Positions 25,291 to 37,289 of a stretch of 64,000 nucleotides of DNA are shown here, piece after piece. The notes beneath the pieces are model-generated. The model was not told where the DNA came from. It did no database searches and saw only the letters and a program-made list of their open reading frames with translations. Source of the DNA: Cepaea nemoralis (Eukaryota; Mollusca; Gastropoda; Stylommatophora; Helicidae); the NCBI GenBank assembly GCA_014155875.1, contig JACEFZ010016116.1, positions 308,501-372,500 on the forward strand. Reading direction: 5' to 3'. Numbering within the stretch: position 1 is the first letter of the stretch; the number at the start of each line of letters is the position of its first letter. Made by a program: the position numbers and the translations under genes.

Positions 25291-26673
25291 TACGAAGTTA
25301 CCAGTCTGCTTAATACAATATATGATACTGGAAATATACCTCAGGAGTTATGTAATTCTGTATTTATTGCAATCCCAAAGAAATCAGGAGCCTTGGAATG
25401 TGATCAACATCGAACAATTAGTATAATGAGTCACATCACAAAGATTTTGCTAAGAATTAACATGCAAAGAGTTAGGAGGAAAATACAACCTGAAATAGGA
25501 GAAGAACAATGTGGGTTTGTAGTAGGCAAGGGTACAGTAAATGCTGTGTATATACTGAGAACCGTAATCGAACGTTCTATAGAAGTAAACAAAGATCTAT
25601 ACCTGTATTGACTACACAAAGGCTTTTGATAAAGTGAAACATGTCGACATGATAAGGAAGATCTACAAATTGATGGAAAAGACCTTAGACTTGTAAAAAA
25701 CATATATTGGAAACAACAAGCTGCCATAAGAGTGGATAATGAAGTAAGCCAATATCAGCCTATTAAAAGGGGTGTGAGACAGGGATGTGTAATGTCTCCA
25801 GATCTGTTTTCCCTGTACAGTGAAAGTATTTTCAGAAATATTGAAGATATGGAAGGAATCAACATTGGGGGACGATGCATCAATAACATTAGATATGCAG
25901 ATGATACAGTCTTGATTGCAGACAATGAACAGGACCTGCAAAATTTAGTAGATGCGATTGTTACACACAGTGAACAACTAGGGTTAGAATTAAATTGTAA
26001 AAAGACACAGATTATGGTCGTCACTAGGAAGGACGTAATACCACAATGTAATATACAAGTAAATGGGAATATTCTTCAACAAGTGAGTAGGTACAATTAT
26101 CTCGGAACAGTAATAACATCTGATGGGAGATGCCTTGAAGAGATTAGAACAAGAATCGCCATGGCAAAAGTAGCCTTTAGCAAGATGAAAAACATACTGA
26201 CCAATAAAAAGATGTCAATTGAAACGAGAAAAAGAGTGTTGAGATGCTACATAGAACCTGTACTTTTATATGGATGTGAAGCGTGGACAATGAGCAGTCA
26301 GGCTGAAAAACATCTGATGGCTGTAGAAATGTGGTTTCTGAGGAAAATGCAAAGAATACCATGGACAGCCAGAAAGACCAATGAAGAAGTCCTTCAAGAA
26401 ACAAATGAAGATCGTAAACTGATCAGAGACATTAGACGTAGACAGTCACAATTTTTTGGGCATGCTATGAGAAGAAATGGATTGGAGAATTTGGTGACAA
26501 CTGGTAAGATCGAGGGGAACAGACCAAGGGGAAGACCTAGAAGCAAGTACCTGGATGGCTTGGCCTTGTGGCATGGTCGAGACAGAAACACGGAGCTGAT
26601 CCATGACTCTGGTGATCGAGTGAGATGGCAGAACATGACCGCCCACGCTTACCGGCATGGCACATGATGGATG
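25291..26673 (+). mobile_element. LINE-B: 5'-truncated RTE-like non-LTR retrotransposon
   Basis: Begins inside the RT domain (VFIAIPKKSGA) and contains IRYADDTVLIAD with catalytic YADD near 25900, then the C-terminal region LLYGCEAWTMSSQAEKHLMA, GRPRGRPRSKY and a stop at 26665-26667. The intact part, 25732-26667, encodes 311 residues. There is a frameshift near 25605 (before the IDYTKAFDKVKH block) and another near 25690. The CEAWT and TERKTNEEVL-like motifs recall RTE-group endonuclease-RTs. The copy is flanked by ATCCACACACT at 25280-25290 and 26674-26684, an 11-bp target duplication inside the 26-bp minisatellite. The short GATG-rich 3' end fits RTE-type tails. It is non-functional, since the endonuclease is missing. 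Confidence 0.88.
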
Positions 26674-26930
26674 ATCCACACACTAGATTGTAATATCGTA
26701 TCAATACACTAGATTCTAATATCGTATCAATACCCTAGATTGTGGTATCGTATCAATACACTGGATTGTAATATCGTATCAATACACTAGATTGTAATAT
26801 CGTATCAATACCCTAGATTGTAATATCGTATCCACACACTAGATTGTAATATCGTATCAATACACTAGATTGTAATATCGTATCAATACACTATATTTTG
26901 ATATCGAATCCACACACCTGATTGTCAACT
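26674..26930. repeat. 26-bp minisatellite, right part
   Basis: Continuation of the array at 25125-25290 after LINE-B, about nine copies. It ends about 50 bp before the GPCR-A TM6 exon. Confidence 0.92.
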
Positions 26931-26981
26931 CACCTGGCACACTGACTGTCTTATCAAGATATGGGATGTTTTCTCTGGCAG

Positions 26982-27125
26982 TTTATTACCGAAGACTGGC
27001 CTTGCTGTCGGTGGTGGCCAATGTCCATCTACTGGTGACCACCATTCCCGTGGCTATAGTCAGCCTTGGCTGGAGCGTCCTGTTTGACAGCAGGTTCCCG
27101 CTGAGTGCCGCCATAGGACTACTGG
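26982..27125 (+). CDS. GPCR-A exon: TM6 and extracellular loop 3
   Basis: The acceptor is TTCTCTGGCAG at 26981 and the donor is TGG|GTATAG at 27126. The exon enters with two bases that complete the codon begun at 12681 (phase 1), and it ends in phase 1. The frame reads YYRRLALLSVVANVHLLVTT followed by IPVAIVSLGWSVL: a basic start, a hydrophobic helix and the TM6 Pro, with no CWxP motif. Then FDSRFPLSAAIGLL forms loop 3. Joined to the exon at 32847, the frame runs straight into TM7. The frame stays open past the donor to 27199 with hydrophobic residues, so intron retention would give a different end. The identity of the ligand is unknown. Confidence 0.75.
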
Positions 27126-27149
27126 GTATAGTTGTGTGTTGTCAGGTCA

Positions 27150-28330
27150 TGTTCGAGATTCTTCTACATATCCCTTTGATCATCCACATCTTGAAATAAG
27201 ATCTCTAGATCAGACAATATATTAAATATGTTCCTTACTTATATGTTAAAATTGCCTTATATTTCCTTGTCAGTGTTCAATGTATACAGATAATATCTAG
27301 TGTTTCCTGGTGTACTTGACTTTCTTTAACTTTTCCTTTTTTCAATATGCCTGTAATCAATTTGTGATCACTGTAACAGTCTGCATTTGGAATAGTTGTT
27401 GCAATTGTTAACGCATTTCGACACCTTGTGATAATCAGGATATAGTCAATTTGATTTCTAACCCTGCTGTCAGGACTCCCCCATGTTCATAATCGTCATG
27501 GAGGTTGCGTAAACCAAGTGTTTCATACAATATTTTCATGTTCTTTTTCCCATTCTAAAAGTCTGTATCTTCTTTCGTTTCGTTCTCCCAAACCATATTT
27601 GCCTACTGTGCATCCATTACCTTGATTTCTTACTTTTGCATTGGAGTCGAGGAGCGGCTGGCCGAGAGGCTAGAACGCCGGACTCTCATTTGGGAGGCCC
27701 GGGTTCGATCTCTCGGTAAGGTGTCGGATTTTTTTCTGTCGGGGGCAAAAAGAAAATCCTAACCTGCACAGTTCGCGGCGACTGCACTAGCCAGGCGGCC
27801 TTTAGTCCTCAGGCTCAAAGACCCCTCTGCCATACACCGCAAGGTAGTATATTGGCAGTAAATGACAGTTTATGACAGTTTTTGCATTGGAGTCACCCAT
27901 GGTAATATTTATTTCTGCATGTTTACATTTCTTCAAAGCAGTCTCTATGTCTTTATAAAATTCCTCTATACTATCTTCATTGCTTTCTCCTGTTGGGACA
28001 TATATTTGAATGACGTGTATGTTAAAAGGTCTGCAGATAAATTTTATCAATAGAATCCTGTCTGACACTGCCCAATATCCTTTAACAGATTTTGATGTTT
28101 TCAGATCCAAGATAATTGCTTAATCTCTTTGCCTTTTTTCTCCCCCAGAATATATAATCTTAAAATCCTCTCCTGCTTTAATCCCTGTCCCTTTCCTTCT
28201 CCTCTCAAACATTGCTAATATTGATATTCTCTCTTCCCATTTCTTGTTTGTTGTTATCCACTTTTACGTAGTCGCTTAGAGAACGAACATTCCACACTGC
28301 CAATTTCAGGGTTGCTGTCCTTTTTGTGTC
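27150..28330 (-). pseudogene. LINE endonuclease fragment (RTE-like), antisense
   Basis: Read on the - strand from about 28330 to 27280, this is the apurinic-type endonuclease of a LINE. It begins LKLAVWNVRSLSDYVKVDN, then RPFNIHVIQIYVPTGES (about 28030), EINITMGDSNAK (about 27890), GLGERNERRYRLLEWEKEHE (about 27560) and RVRNQIDYILI (about 27460). It has several frameshifts and stops, and the RT is missing. A SINE splits it at 27649-27879. The open stretch 28110-27802 runs into the SINE. It may derive from the same family as LINE-B, but the two do not overlap. Confidence 0.8.
27649..27879 (+). mobile_element. tRNA-derived SINE with 15-bp target duplication
   Basis: The head has an A box-like GGCTGGCCGAGAGGCTAGAA and a B box GGGTTCGATCTC about 40 bp later, like a Leu/Ser-type tRNA. 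A body of about 150 bp follows, then a tail of two ATGACAGTT copies. TTTTGCATTGGAGTC flanks it at 27634-27648 and 27880-27894. It interrupts the antisense LINE endonuclease. It would be transcribed by RNA polymerase III and moved by a LINE. Confidence 0.88.
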
Positions 28331-28433
28331 ATTCTGTGATATGACAAATCACGAAAAACTAGACAACTTTAAAGAAGATAGTTTGCCGTTGCTGTCCTTC
28401 CTGGCAGTGACCATACTGGCCGGTGACCGTTGC

Positions 28434-31105
28434 CATTACATTACATCAGTTTGTACCCATGACGTGTATCACAGATCACCATTTCTACATTACATCAATG
28501 TGTACCCATGTCGTGTATCATAGATCACCATTTCTACATTACATCAATCTGTACCCATGACGTGTATCACAGATCACCATTTCTACATTACATCAGTTAG
28601 TACCCATGTCGTGTATCACAGATCACCATTTCTACATTACACCAGTTAGTACCCATGACGTGTATCATAGATCACCATTTCTACATTACATCAGTTAGTA
28701 CCCATGCCGTGTATCATAGATCACCATGTCTACATATGTCAGTTAGTACCCATGACGTGTATCACAGATCACCATTTCTACATGACATAAGTTAGTACCC
28801 ATGACGTGTATCACAGATCACAATTTCTACATTACATCAGTTAGTACCCGTGTCGTGTATCATAGATCACCATGTCTACATATGTCAGTTAGTACCCATG
28901 ACGTGTATCACAGATCACCATTTCTACATGACATAAGTTAGTAACCATGGCGTGTATCATAGATAACTATTTCTACATTACATCAGTGAGTACCCATGTC
29001 GTGTATCACAGATCACCATTTCTACAATACATCAGTTAGTACCCATGTCGTGTATCACAGATCACCATTTCTACATGACATCAGTTAGTACCCATGTCGT
29101 GACAGATCACCATTTCTACATTACATCAGTTAGTACCCATGACGTGTATCATAGATCACCATTTCTACATTACATCAGTTAGTACCCATGTCGTGTATCA
29201 TAGATCACCATGTCTACATATGTCAGTTAGTACCCATGACGTGTATCACAGATCTCCATTTCTACATGACATAAGTTAGGACCCATGACGTGTATCATAG
29301 ATCACCATTTCTACATTACATCAGTTAGTACCCATGTCGTGTATCATAGATCACCATGTCTACATATGTCAGTTAGTACCCATGACGTGTATCACAGATC
29401 ACCATTTCTACATGACATAAGTTAGTACCCATGACGTGTATCATAGATCACCATTTCTACATTACATCAGTTAGTACCCGTGTCGTGTATCATAGATCAC
29501 CATTTCTACATTACATCAGTTAGTACCCATGACGTGTATCATAGATCACCATTTCTACATTACATCAGTTAGTACCCATGTCGTGTACCACAGATCACCA
29601 TTTCTACATGAATTCAGTTAGTACCCATGTCGTGTATCATAGATCACCATTTCTACATTACATCAGTTAGTACCCATGTCGTGTATCATAGATCACCATG
29701 TCTACATATGTCAGTTAGTACCCATGACGTGTATCACAGATCACCATTTCTACATGACATAAGTTAGTAACCATGGCGTGTATCATAGATCACCATTTCT
29801 ACATTACATCAGTTAGTACCAATGTCGTGTATCATAGATCACCATTTCTACATTACATCAGTTAGTACCCGTGTCGTGTATCATAGATCACTATGTCTAC
29901 ATATGTCAGTTAGTACCCATGACGTGTGTCATAGGTCAGCATTTCTACATTACATCAGTTAGTACCGATGTCGTGTATCATAGATCACCATTTCTACATT
30001 ACACCAGTTAGTACCCATGACGTGTATTACTGATCACAATTTCTACATTACATCAGTTAGTAACCATGAATTGTGTCTTAGATCACCATTTCTACATTAC
30101 ACCAGTTAGTACCTATGAATTGTGTCTCAGATCACCATTTCTACATTACATCAGTTAGTACCCGTGTCGTGTATCATAGATCACCATTTCTACATTACAT
30201 CAGTTAGTACCCATGTCGTGTATCATAGATCACCATGTCTACATATGTCAGTTAGTACCCATGACGTGTATCATAGATCACCATTTCTACATTACACCAG
30301 TTAGTACCCATATCGTGTATCATAGATCACCATTTCTACATTACATCAGTTAGTACCCATGACGTGTGTATCATAGATCACCATTTCTACATTACATCAG
30401 TTAGTACCAATATCGTGTATCATAGATCACCATTTCTACATTACATCAGTTAGTACCCATGACGTGTATCATAGATCACCATTTCTACATGACATAAGTT
30501 AGTACCGATGTCGTGTATCATAGATCACTATTTCTACATTGCATCAGTTAGTACCCATGTCGTGTATCACAGATCACCATTTCTACATTACATCAGTTAG
30601 TACCCATGTCGTGTATCACAGATCACCATTTCTACATTACATCAGTTAGTACCCATGTCGTGACAGATCACCATTTCTACATTACATCAGTTAGTACCCA
30701 TGACGTGTATCATAGATCACCATTTCTACATTACATCAGTTAGTACCCATGTCGTGTATCATAGATCACCATGTCTACATATGTCAGTTAGTACCCATGT
30801 CCCGGGAAGGTTAACCCGGTCAACAAATGCCCGCAGAAGTCGGATGTGTCGGCCTAACGGCGCAAGAACGCAGCTCTGCTGTAAACAGGCAGAACGCAAT
30901 CACATCCGAAAAAAAACTCCGGATGAACGAAGAAGAAGAAGAAGTACCCATGTCGTGTATCACAGATCACCATTTCTACATGACATCAGTTAGTACCCAT
31001 GTCGTGTATCATAGATCACCATTTCTACATTACATCAGTTAGTACCCATGACGTGTATCATAGATCACCATTTCTACATGACATCAGTTAGTACCCATGT
31101 CGTCA
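28434..31105. repeat. 49-bp minisatellite
   Basis: About 54 copies with landmarks ACATCAGTTAGTACCCATG, CGTGTATCATAGATCACCAT and TTCTACATT. Variants at GACGTG/GTCGTG, CACAGATC/CATAGATC and a CATATGTCAG version are mixed. A 143-bp SINE-like element sits in it at 30801-30943. It lies in the GPCR-A intron between TM6 and TM7. Confidence 0.96.
30801..30943 (+). mobile_element. Short non-autonomous element with (GAA)n tail, copy 1
   Basis: Starts CCCGGGAAGGTTAACCC, passes through GTCGGATGTGTCGGCC, and ends GGATGAACGAAGAAGAAG. GTACCCATGT flanks it at 30791-30800 and 30944-30953, a target duplication made from the host minisatellite. A second copy with a longer GAA tail is at 63391-63593. No clear A or B box is seen, so its class (SINE or LINE 3' fragment) is open. 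Confidence 0.8.
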
Positions 31106-31640
31106 GGGTAGCGGGGTAGGGTTACCCCTTATCAAAGGAGAAGTAAGGTGCCTCCTTACCTCCGCTAGCCTACGGGACACCCTTGGGTAAGGTGGGGTAC
31201 CGGTTTAGCCCCCCCCCCCCCCCCACAGGGTAACGTGAAGCCATGTGAGCAGGTGGTGGATTGGACTTGGGAACAGCTAACAGATAGTTGTTGGTTATGG
31301 TTTCAAGTCAGTGACGGTGGGCAGAGGATCCTTCAGTAGAGACAATGGCTACGGTCATCCGATAAGTATGGTCACTGCCAGGAAGGTAGAATGGTAGACT
31401 TCCCTCCTTATTGATTCCCGGAGTAGTATATAATGTGCAAACTAAGTATCATTTTAGGACTCTAGTCCTTCGTGGTGACGTCATATTTTACTATACAAAA
31501 GTCATGATCCTATGCTCTGACGTCACCAAACTGAGTCCTTTTCCGACAGCATTTTTTAAAAATTGGCGGCCTATTTTCTTGGGTCACTTCCGGTTGTCGT
31601 GATGACTACTTCCGGTCTAGGGGTGGCGGCGGCGACGGCG
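31106..31640. other. Unique sequence, no gene seen
   Basis: Contains a C17 run near 31209-31225. At 31346-31390 there is an inverted copy of the sequence at 28393-28440 on the other side of the 49-bp array. No coding exon is recognised. Confidence 0.6.
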
Positions 31641-31644
31641 GTGG

Positions 31645-31661
31645 CGGGTTCGAGTCCCATT

Positions 31662-31705
<44 letters not shown>

Positions 31706-31713
31706 GGGTGTGT

Positions 31714-31759
<46 letters not shown>

Positions 31760-31760
31760 T
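31645..31760 (+). repeat. (GT)n microsatellite beside a tRNA-like B box
   Basis: GGGTTCGAGTCCC at about 31647-31659 matches the tRNA B box, followed directly by about 95 bp of interrupted GT repeat. It may be the remains of a SINE with a GT tail. No convincing A box is seen. The stretch from 31760 to 32106 holds nothing recognised. Confidence 0.7.
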
Positions 31761-32106
31761 GCGGTCACGTGGTGTGATCGAACCGCAGTCATAGCGATCC
31801 CCCTTCGATGAGGGAGATCGAAATCAAATATGACAGAAATTGATTTATTCCATCTCTCGAGCTAACACGAAGATCCATTTTTGGATTGCATTATTAAACT
31901 TTTTGTATGCTTCGGCAGAAGTCCCGACCCCATGTATCAACTTTAAGCGCTTGGTGGAAATCTGGTTTAGAAATATACTAGCCAGGCAAGCAATTTTATT
32001 AAAAATAATTAAACCTAAAACTTAATTAAACACCAACAATTTCTTGTATGTATATTGGAGACTTGTAATGTCAATATAAAACTCTAATCCTCATTTAAAA
32101 TAAACC

Positions 32107-32690
32107 ATAACTTCCTGTCCACTCAGCTACCAACCTACCCACCTGTCATCCGTTTACCTGTCCACTCAGCTACCAATCTACCCACCTGTCATCCGTTTAC
32201 CTGTCCACTCAGCTACCAACCTACCCACCTGCCATCCGTTTACATGTCCACTCAGCTACCAACCTACCCACCTGCCATCCGTTTACCTGTCCACTCAGCT
32301 ACCAACCTACCCACCTGTCATCCGTTTACCTGTCCACTCAGCTACCAACCTACCCACCTGTCATCCGTTTACCTGTCCACTCAACTACCAGTCTACCCAC
32401 CTCTCATTTATTCACTTGTCTACTAAACTACTCATTAACCTAACAATCTATCCACCTGTCATCTATTCACTTGTCTACTAAACTACCCATAAACCTAGCA
32501 ACCTACCCACCTGTCATCTATTCACTTGTCTACTAAACTACTCATTAACCTACAACCTATCCACCTGTCATCTATTCACTTGTCTACTAAACTACTCATT
32601 AACCTAGCAACCTACCCACCTGTCATCTATTCACTTGTCTACTAAACTACTCATTAACCTACCAACCTACCCACCTGTCCATCATTAATG
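32107..32690. repeat. 43-bp minisatellite
   Basis: About 13 copies with CTGTCCACTCAGCTACCAAC and CTACCCACCTGTCATCCGTT. The later copies drift to ATCTATTCACTTGTCTACTA. Intronic in GPCR-A. Confidence 0.93.
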
Positions 32691-32846
32691 ATGAGTATGT
32701 GTGAACACGTGACACTACTTCGGCAATACGTCGCCCTAGTTTCCCTTCGGATTGTGTAACGATTGATTGATTGGTTGGTTAACTGATTGATTGAACACTC
32801 AAGCCGCCGACAGCTGACAGTTCTATGTGTATCCCTGCGCGAACAG

Positions 32847-32972
32847 TCATGCGAAGTTGCCGCCTGCTGTGGTACGGATCCTACGCCACCAACTGCCTGA
32901 TCTTGTGCCTGCAGGGGGCCCACTTCCGCAACCAGATGCACAAACACGTCTTCGGCCGCTTCAGAGATAAAG
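32847..32972 (+). CDS. GPCR-A exon: TM7 and helix 8
   Basis: The acceptor is GCGAACAG at 32846 and the donor is AAAG|GTAGTG at 32973. Two leading bases complete the phase-1 codon from 27125. The frame reads MRSCRLLWYGSYATNCLILC then LQGAHFRNQMHKHVFGRF. This fits TM7 followed by the amphipathic helix 8 (an FR motif plus basic residues). The usual NPxxY reads NCLIL, so both Pro and Tyr are replaced. Reading through the donor would end after about 15 more codons; splicing to 45487 in phase 1 is preferred. A 20-bp minisatellite starts about 30 bp into the next intron. Confidence 0.78.
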
Positions 32973-32999
32973 GTAGTGGTCTCTGCGGCCAAACCAGCC

Positions 33000-33450
33000 T
33001 GTCTGTGATTGTCTCTGGTAATCTGTGATTGTCTCTGGTAATCTGTAATTGTCTCTGGCAGTATGTGATTGTCTCTGGTAGTATGTGATTGTCTCTGGTA
33101 GTATGTGATTGTCTCTGGTAGTATGTGATTGTCTCTGGTAGTATGTGATTGTCTCTGGTAGTATGTGATTGTCTCTGGTAATCTGTGATTGTCTCTGGTA
33201 GTATGTGATTGCCTCTGGTAGTCTGTGAGTATCTCTGGTAGTATTTGAGCGTCTCTTGTAGTATGTGGTTGTTTCTGGAGTCTGTGAATGTCTCTGTTAA
33301 AATGTGATTGTCTCTGGTAATCTGTGATTATCTCTGGTAGAATGTTATTGTTTTTGGTAGAATGCGATTTTCTGCTAGAATGTGATTGTCTCCGGTAGTA
33401 TGTGACTGTCTCTGATAGAATGTGATTGTCCCTGGTTGATGGAAAAAGGT
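33000..33450. repeat. 20-bp minisatellite
   Basis: About 22 copies of TGTGATTGTCTCTGGTAGTA, more diverged to the right. A 269-codon - strand frame over it is an artefact. Between 33450 and 33790 nothing is recognised apart from a short GATT repeat near 33562-33592. Confidence 0.93.
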
Positions 33451-33789
33451 CTATAACGTCCAACTATGGCTTCTCTTGAGAAATACACTTGAGTTGCATG
33501 TGTGATCGAGGCTAGAAATAAATTTTCTATGTCCGATTCATGGTAGGAACATTGTAGTTTCATTGATTGATTGATTGATTATTTGATTGATTGAAGATTC
33601 AACATCACAACACACCGGAAAGGTCCATACAGGCTCATTCTCAGGCAGCACAATTTCTTAAACCGTAGATGCTAACGGTTCTAGCAGGACGCCGTTTTTA
33701 TGCACGTCACATTCTTCACATGGCATGTCCCAGCTTGCCAGACCCACTTTGTATACACCTGGAGCGCCCGGGGTACCTGGTGCTAGTCC

Positions 33790-33895
33790 CAGGCTTCTAT
33801 AGCTCTTCGCTGGCTGTTGAAGATGAGACCGGAGCACGTATGGTAATGTCTCGAGTGCAGTGATATCGGTTCGTGGCTCAACTCAACAGCCAAAC
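33790..33895 (+). mobile_element. LINE-A 3'-end fragment
   Basis: CTCTTCGCTGGCTGTTGAAG, GGAGCACGTATGG and GAGTGCAGTGATATCGGTTC match the end of LINE-A at 23545-23625, including the terminal ACTCAACTCAAC. A heavily 5'-truncated copy. Confidence 0.8.
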
Positions 33896-34129
33896 ACGGT
33901 AAAGAACCGTAACTAAAAATACTTGGATCACCAAAGACACAGGGACATATATGTATTCAAATCTAAGCCACATGTGACCCCAAAATACAGTGTCAAACAT
34001 CTGACAGATGAAGGACAAGGTCACAGATTTTCATGTGAAACACCTCACTTCACATGCAGCTAGAGGATTTCAAGACCGGCTAACGTCACACAGTCCGCGT
34101 CATAAACGCCATGAATACAGTGTCCGGAC

Positions 34130-34205
34130 TGGAATACTTGAGTGTCCGGCCCGGCCTACTTGACTGTCGGACTCTTGCAGATATCAGTAGATTGTTGTAT
34201 CTGTA
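34130..34205. repeat. Outlying copy of the 58-bp minisatellite
   Basis: ATACTTGAGTGTCCGG and TTGCAGATATCAGTAGATTG match units of the array at 36.1-42.8 kb, so that array once reached here or was split by the 34.2-36.1 kb block. Confidence 0.65.
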
Positions 34206-34332
34206 GCTTGTCGTCCCTGGGGGGAAAGTGGAACCAACAAGCACACCTGTTAATTATCTTTGTCTAGGTTTTCTTCTGCTGGTGGACCTTTGTCTACATA
34301 CCCCCCTTTTATTTTTAAGTCTGTCAATCACT

Positions 34333-36110
<1,778 letters not shown>

Positions 36111-36114
36111 ATAT

Positions 36115-36490
36115 CATGACAGTATCCGTCACGGTCATATACTTAAGTGTCTTGCAGATATCAGTAGATTGTTGCATCCGTCACAGCCATATACTTAAGT
36201 GTCTTGCAGATATCAGTAGATCTCTGCAACTGTCACAGTCAGCTACTTGAATGTGTTACAGATATCAGTAGATTGGTGCATCCGTCGCAGTCAGATACTT
36301 GAGTGTCTTACAGATATCAGTAGATTGTTGCCTCTGTGACAGTCAGATACAGTAATATCAGTGGATTGTTAGATACTTGTGTGTCTTGCAGATTTCAGTA
36401 GCTTGTTGCATACGTCACTGTAAGATAATTGAGTGTCCAGCTCTTACATATATCAGTTGATGTTTGCCTCCGTCACTGTCAGATATTTGA
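36115..36490. repeat. 58-bp minisatellite, left part
   Basis: Copies with GTCTTGCAGATATCAGTAGA and TTGTTGCATCCGTCACAGTC, continuing after 41066. The array is broken by the Penelope-like/LINE pair. Confidence 0.9.
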
Positions 36491-36696
36491 ATTTGAAACA
36501 AATAGGTATATTAAACTCCTGCGAGAAGTAACGTACTAAACAACAACGTTGCACATACCTTACAAGGAGATCCCTCGTATAGCGAAATACAGGTGAAAAT
36601 CCGAAATCAGAAGCACTCAATAAATATATAAAATGAATAATAAAATATAATAAAACAAACTACACACAAATGCGTACAATACGAAACACAGGACTA

Positions 36697-36740
36697 CCGA
36701 CGTTTCGATTCTCAGATTCTCTGTCAAGGACACAACGAAA
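36697..36740 (-). other. Degenerate hammerhead-like motif
   Basis: Reads CTTGACAGAGAATCTGAGAA then TCGAAACGTCGGTA on the - strand. It keeps the GAAAC-4nt-GTA geometry of helix III, but the CTGANGA core is altered and no helix I partner is found. Probably a decayed second ribozyme of the element's repeated end. Confidence 0.4.
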
Positions 36741-36882
36741 TACAGCAAACAAAGAGAAAAGGAACAAAAAAAAAAAAAACAACAACAACAACACAGGAAC
36801 TTAAATATTGAGCACAACCCACTACTGGCAACGTCGATCGCATTCTGGTATGAACCTAAGGCCTATCCACGTCAATATGGAA

Positions 36883-36927
36883 GCACTATACTCGAGTTTC
36901 GCCCTCGTTTGAGCTCGTCAGCAGTGC
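36883..36927 (-). ncRNA. Hammerhead ribozyme of the Penelope-like element
   Basis: On the - strand: helix I GCACTG (36927-36922) pairs with TAGTGC (36888-36883), five Watson-Crick pairs and one G-U. The conserved core CTGACGA lies at 36921-36915. Helix II is GCTC (36914-36911) with GGGC (36904-36901), closing a six-base loop. GAAA is at 36900-36897. Helix III is the minimal AC/GT pair with a TCGA loop (36897-36890). The expected self-cleavage is after A 36889 (GTA). All invariant core bases are present. Short helix III hammerheads are established features of Penelope-like elements. Confidence 0.88.
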
Positions 36928-37289
36928 ATATCCCTGACCGGATCCGGAAACAGTCCCGGATCACGCGTGTGAAGCGGGCGTGTAACCACGCGGCACACAC
37001 TGGACACACCAAATTATCACAACAGAACATCACAACGCTACCCATCGTAGGCTATGCTCAATCAACTGTCCCTATGCCATGTGGGGCAAAAAAGGTAACT
37101 TGGCCAGCTGCGAAGGCGCTCGTTGGCTGCAGAAGTAAAAGTGGGTTGCCAGATAAGATTTAAGTAGCCAAAAATATGTGAACAGTCTGCTATGAAAATC
37201 TAAGGGTGTGGGGACAGTTAGGTATAGATATGGGGGGGGGGGGGGAGACAGCATAGTAATAGATAGTGTAAACAATTGGGGAAGATGCC

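Noticed and set aside
31645..31665. A functional tRNA gene at the GGGTTCGAGTCCC B box
   Set aside because: No matching acceptor stem, A box or anticodon arm could be found.
32654..33463. 269-codon - strand frame near the TM7 exon
   Set aside because: It covers the 20-bp minisatellite and the antisense of the TM7 exon; a shadow frame.
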